From: Candidatus Competibacteraceae bacterium
GTDB lineage: Bacteria; Pseudomonadota; Gammaproteobacteria; Competibacterales; Competibacteraceae
Direction: 5' to 3'
DNA: 5,445 nt
NCBI GenBank assembly: GCA_003527885.1
Contig: DPWB01000047.1
Coordinates: 1-5,445, forward strand
Shown here: positions 5,422 to 5,445 of the stretch, piece after piece
Layout: every line of letters begins with the position of its first letter
How positions within the stretch are numbered: position 1 is the stretch's first letter
Translations under genes and position numbers: made by a program
The notes under the pieces: model-generated
The model's input: the letters and a program-made list of their open reading frames with translations, nothing else
Database searches by the model: none
What the model was told of the DNA's origin: nothing

Positions 5422-5445
5422 AAAAAAAAAAAAAGAGCGAGAGAG
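5422..5445. other. Poly-A and low-complexity tail beyond the adapter (not genomic)
   Basis: Thirteen A bases (5422-5434) are followed by GAGCGAGAGAG. They come directly after the last base of the P5 sequence, where no template remains, so they are base-caller output past the end of the molecule rather than DNA from the organism. Confidence 0.95.

Noticed and set aside
5422..5434. Poly-A run as a terminator or polyadenylation trace
   Set aside because: It begins exactly at the end of the P5 adapter and is sequencing output without template.

Overview
This window is the start of a division and cell wall (dcw) gene cluster on the + strand of a GC-rich proteobacterium, most likely a gammaproteobacterium. 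The evidence is a RNase P RNA 3' end very like that of E. coli, the order mraZ-rsmH-ftsL-ftsI-murE-murF, an FtsI of 588 residues with its catalytic serine almost at the E. coli position, and a MurE with the DNPR motif of meso-diaminopimelate ligases. Having rnpB just upstream of mraZ recalls the Pseudomonas arrangement. Genus cannot be set from the sequence alone.

Layout. Bases 1 to about 32 are the 3' end of rnpB. Bases 33-241 are intergenic, with no gene or convincing terminator, and contain a very AT-rich island (171-236) with a perfect 10-bp inverted repeat. A strong sigma70-type promoter (242-271) follows. Next come three repeats in 10-bp register (271-299) that match the known MraZ operator. 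Then follow mraZ (TTG start, 336), rsmH (791), ftsL (1726), ftsI (1994), murE (3769, or GTG at 3757) and the first 71 bases of murF (5281). All genes abut or overlap: gaps are 0-8 nt and overlaps are 4-8 nt, so this reads as one translationally coupled operon.

How the genes work together. MraZ is the autoregulator of the cluster. RsmH methylates 16S rRNA. FtsL and FtsI are inner-membrane divisome proteins, and FtsI is the septal transpeptidase. MurE and MurF are successive cytoplasmic ligases that build the stem peptide of the peptidoglycan precursor which FtsI later cross-links.

The last 94 bases (5352-5445) are not genomic. They are Illumina Nextera adapter read-through: Tn5 mosaic end, read-primer segment, an 8-base i5 index, P5 sequence, then a poly-A run and low-complexity tail. 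The genome ends at base 5351, inside murF. I found no undescribed biological system here. The most useful points are the artefactual end, the well-formed MraZ operator and the AT-rich element upstream of the promoter.
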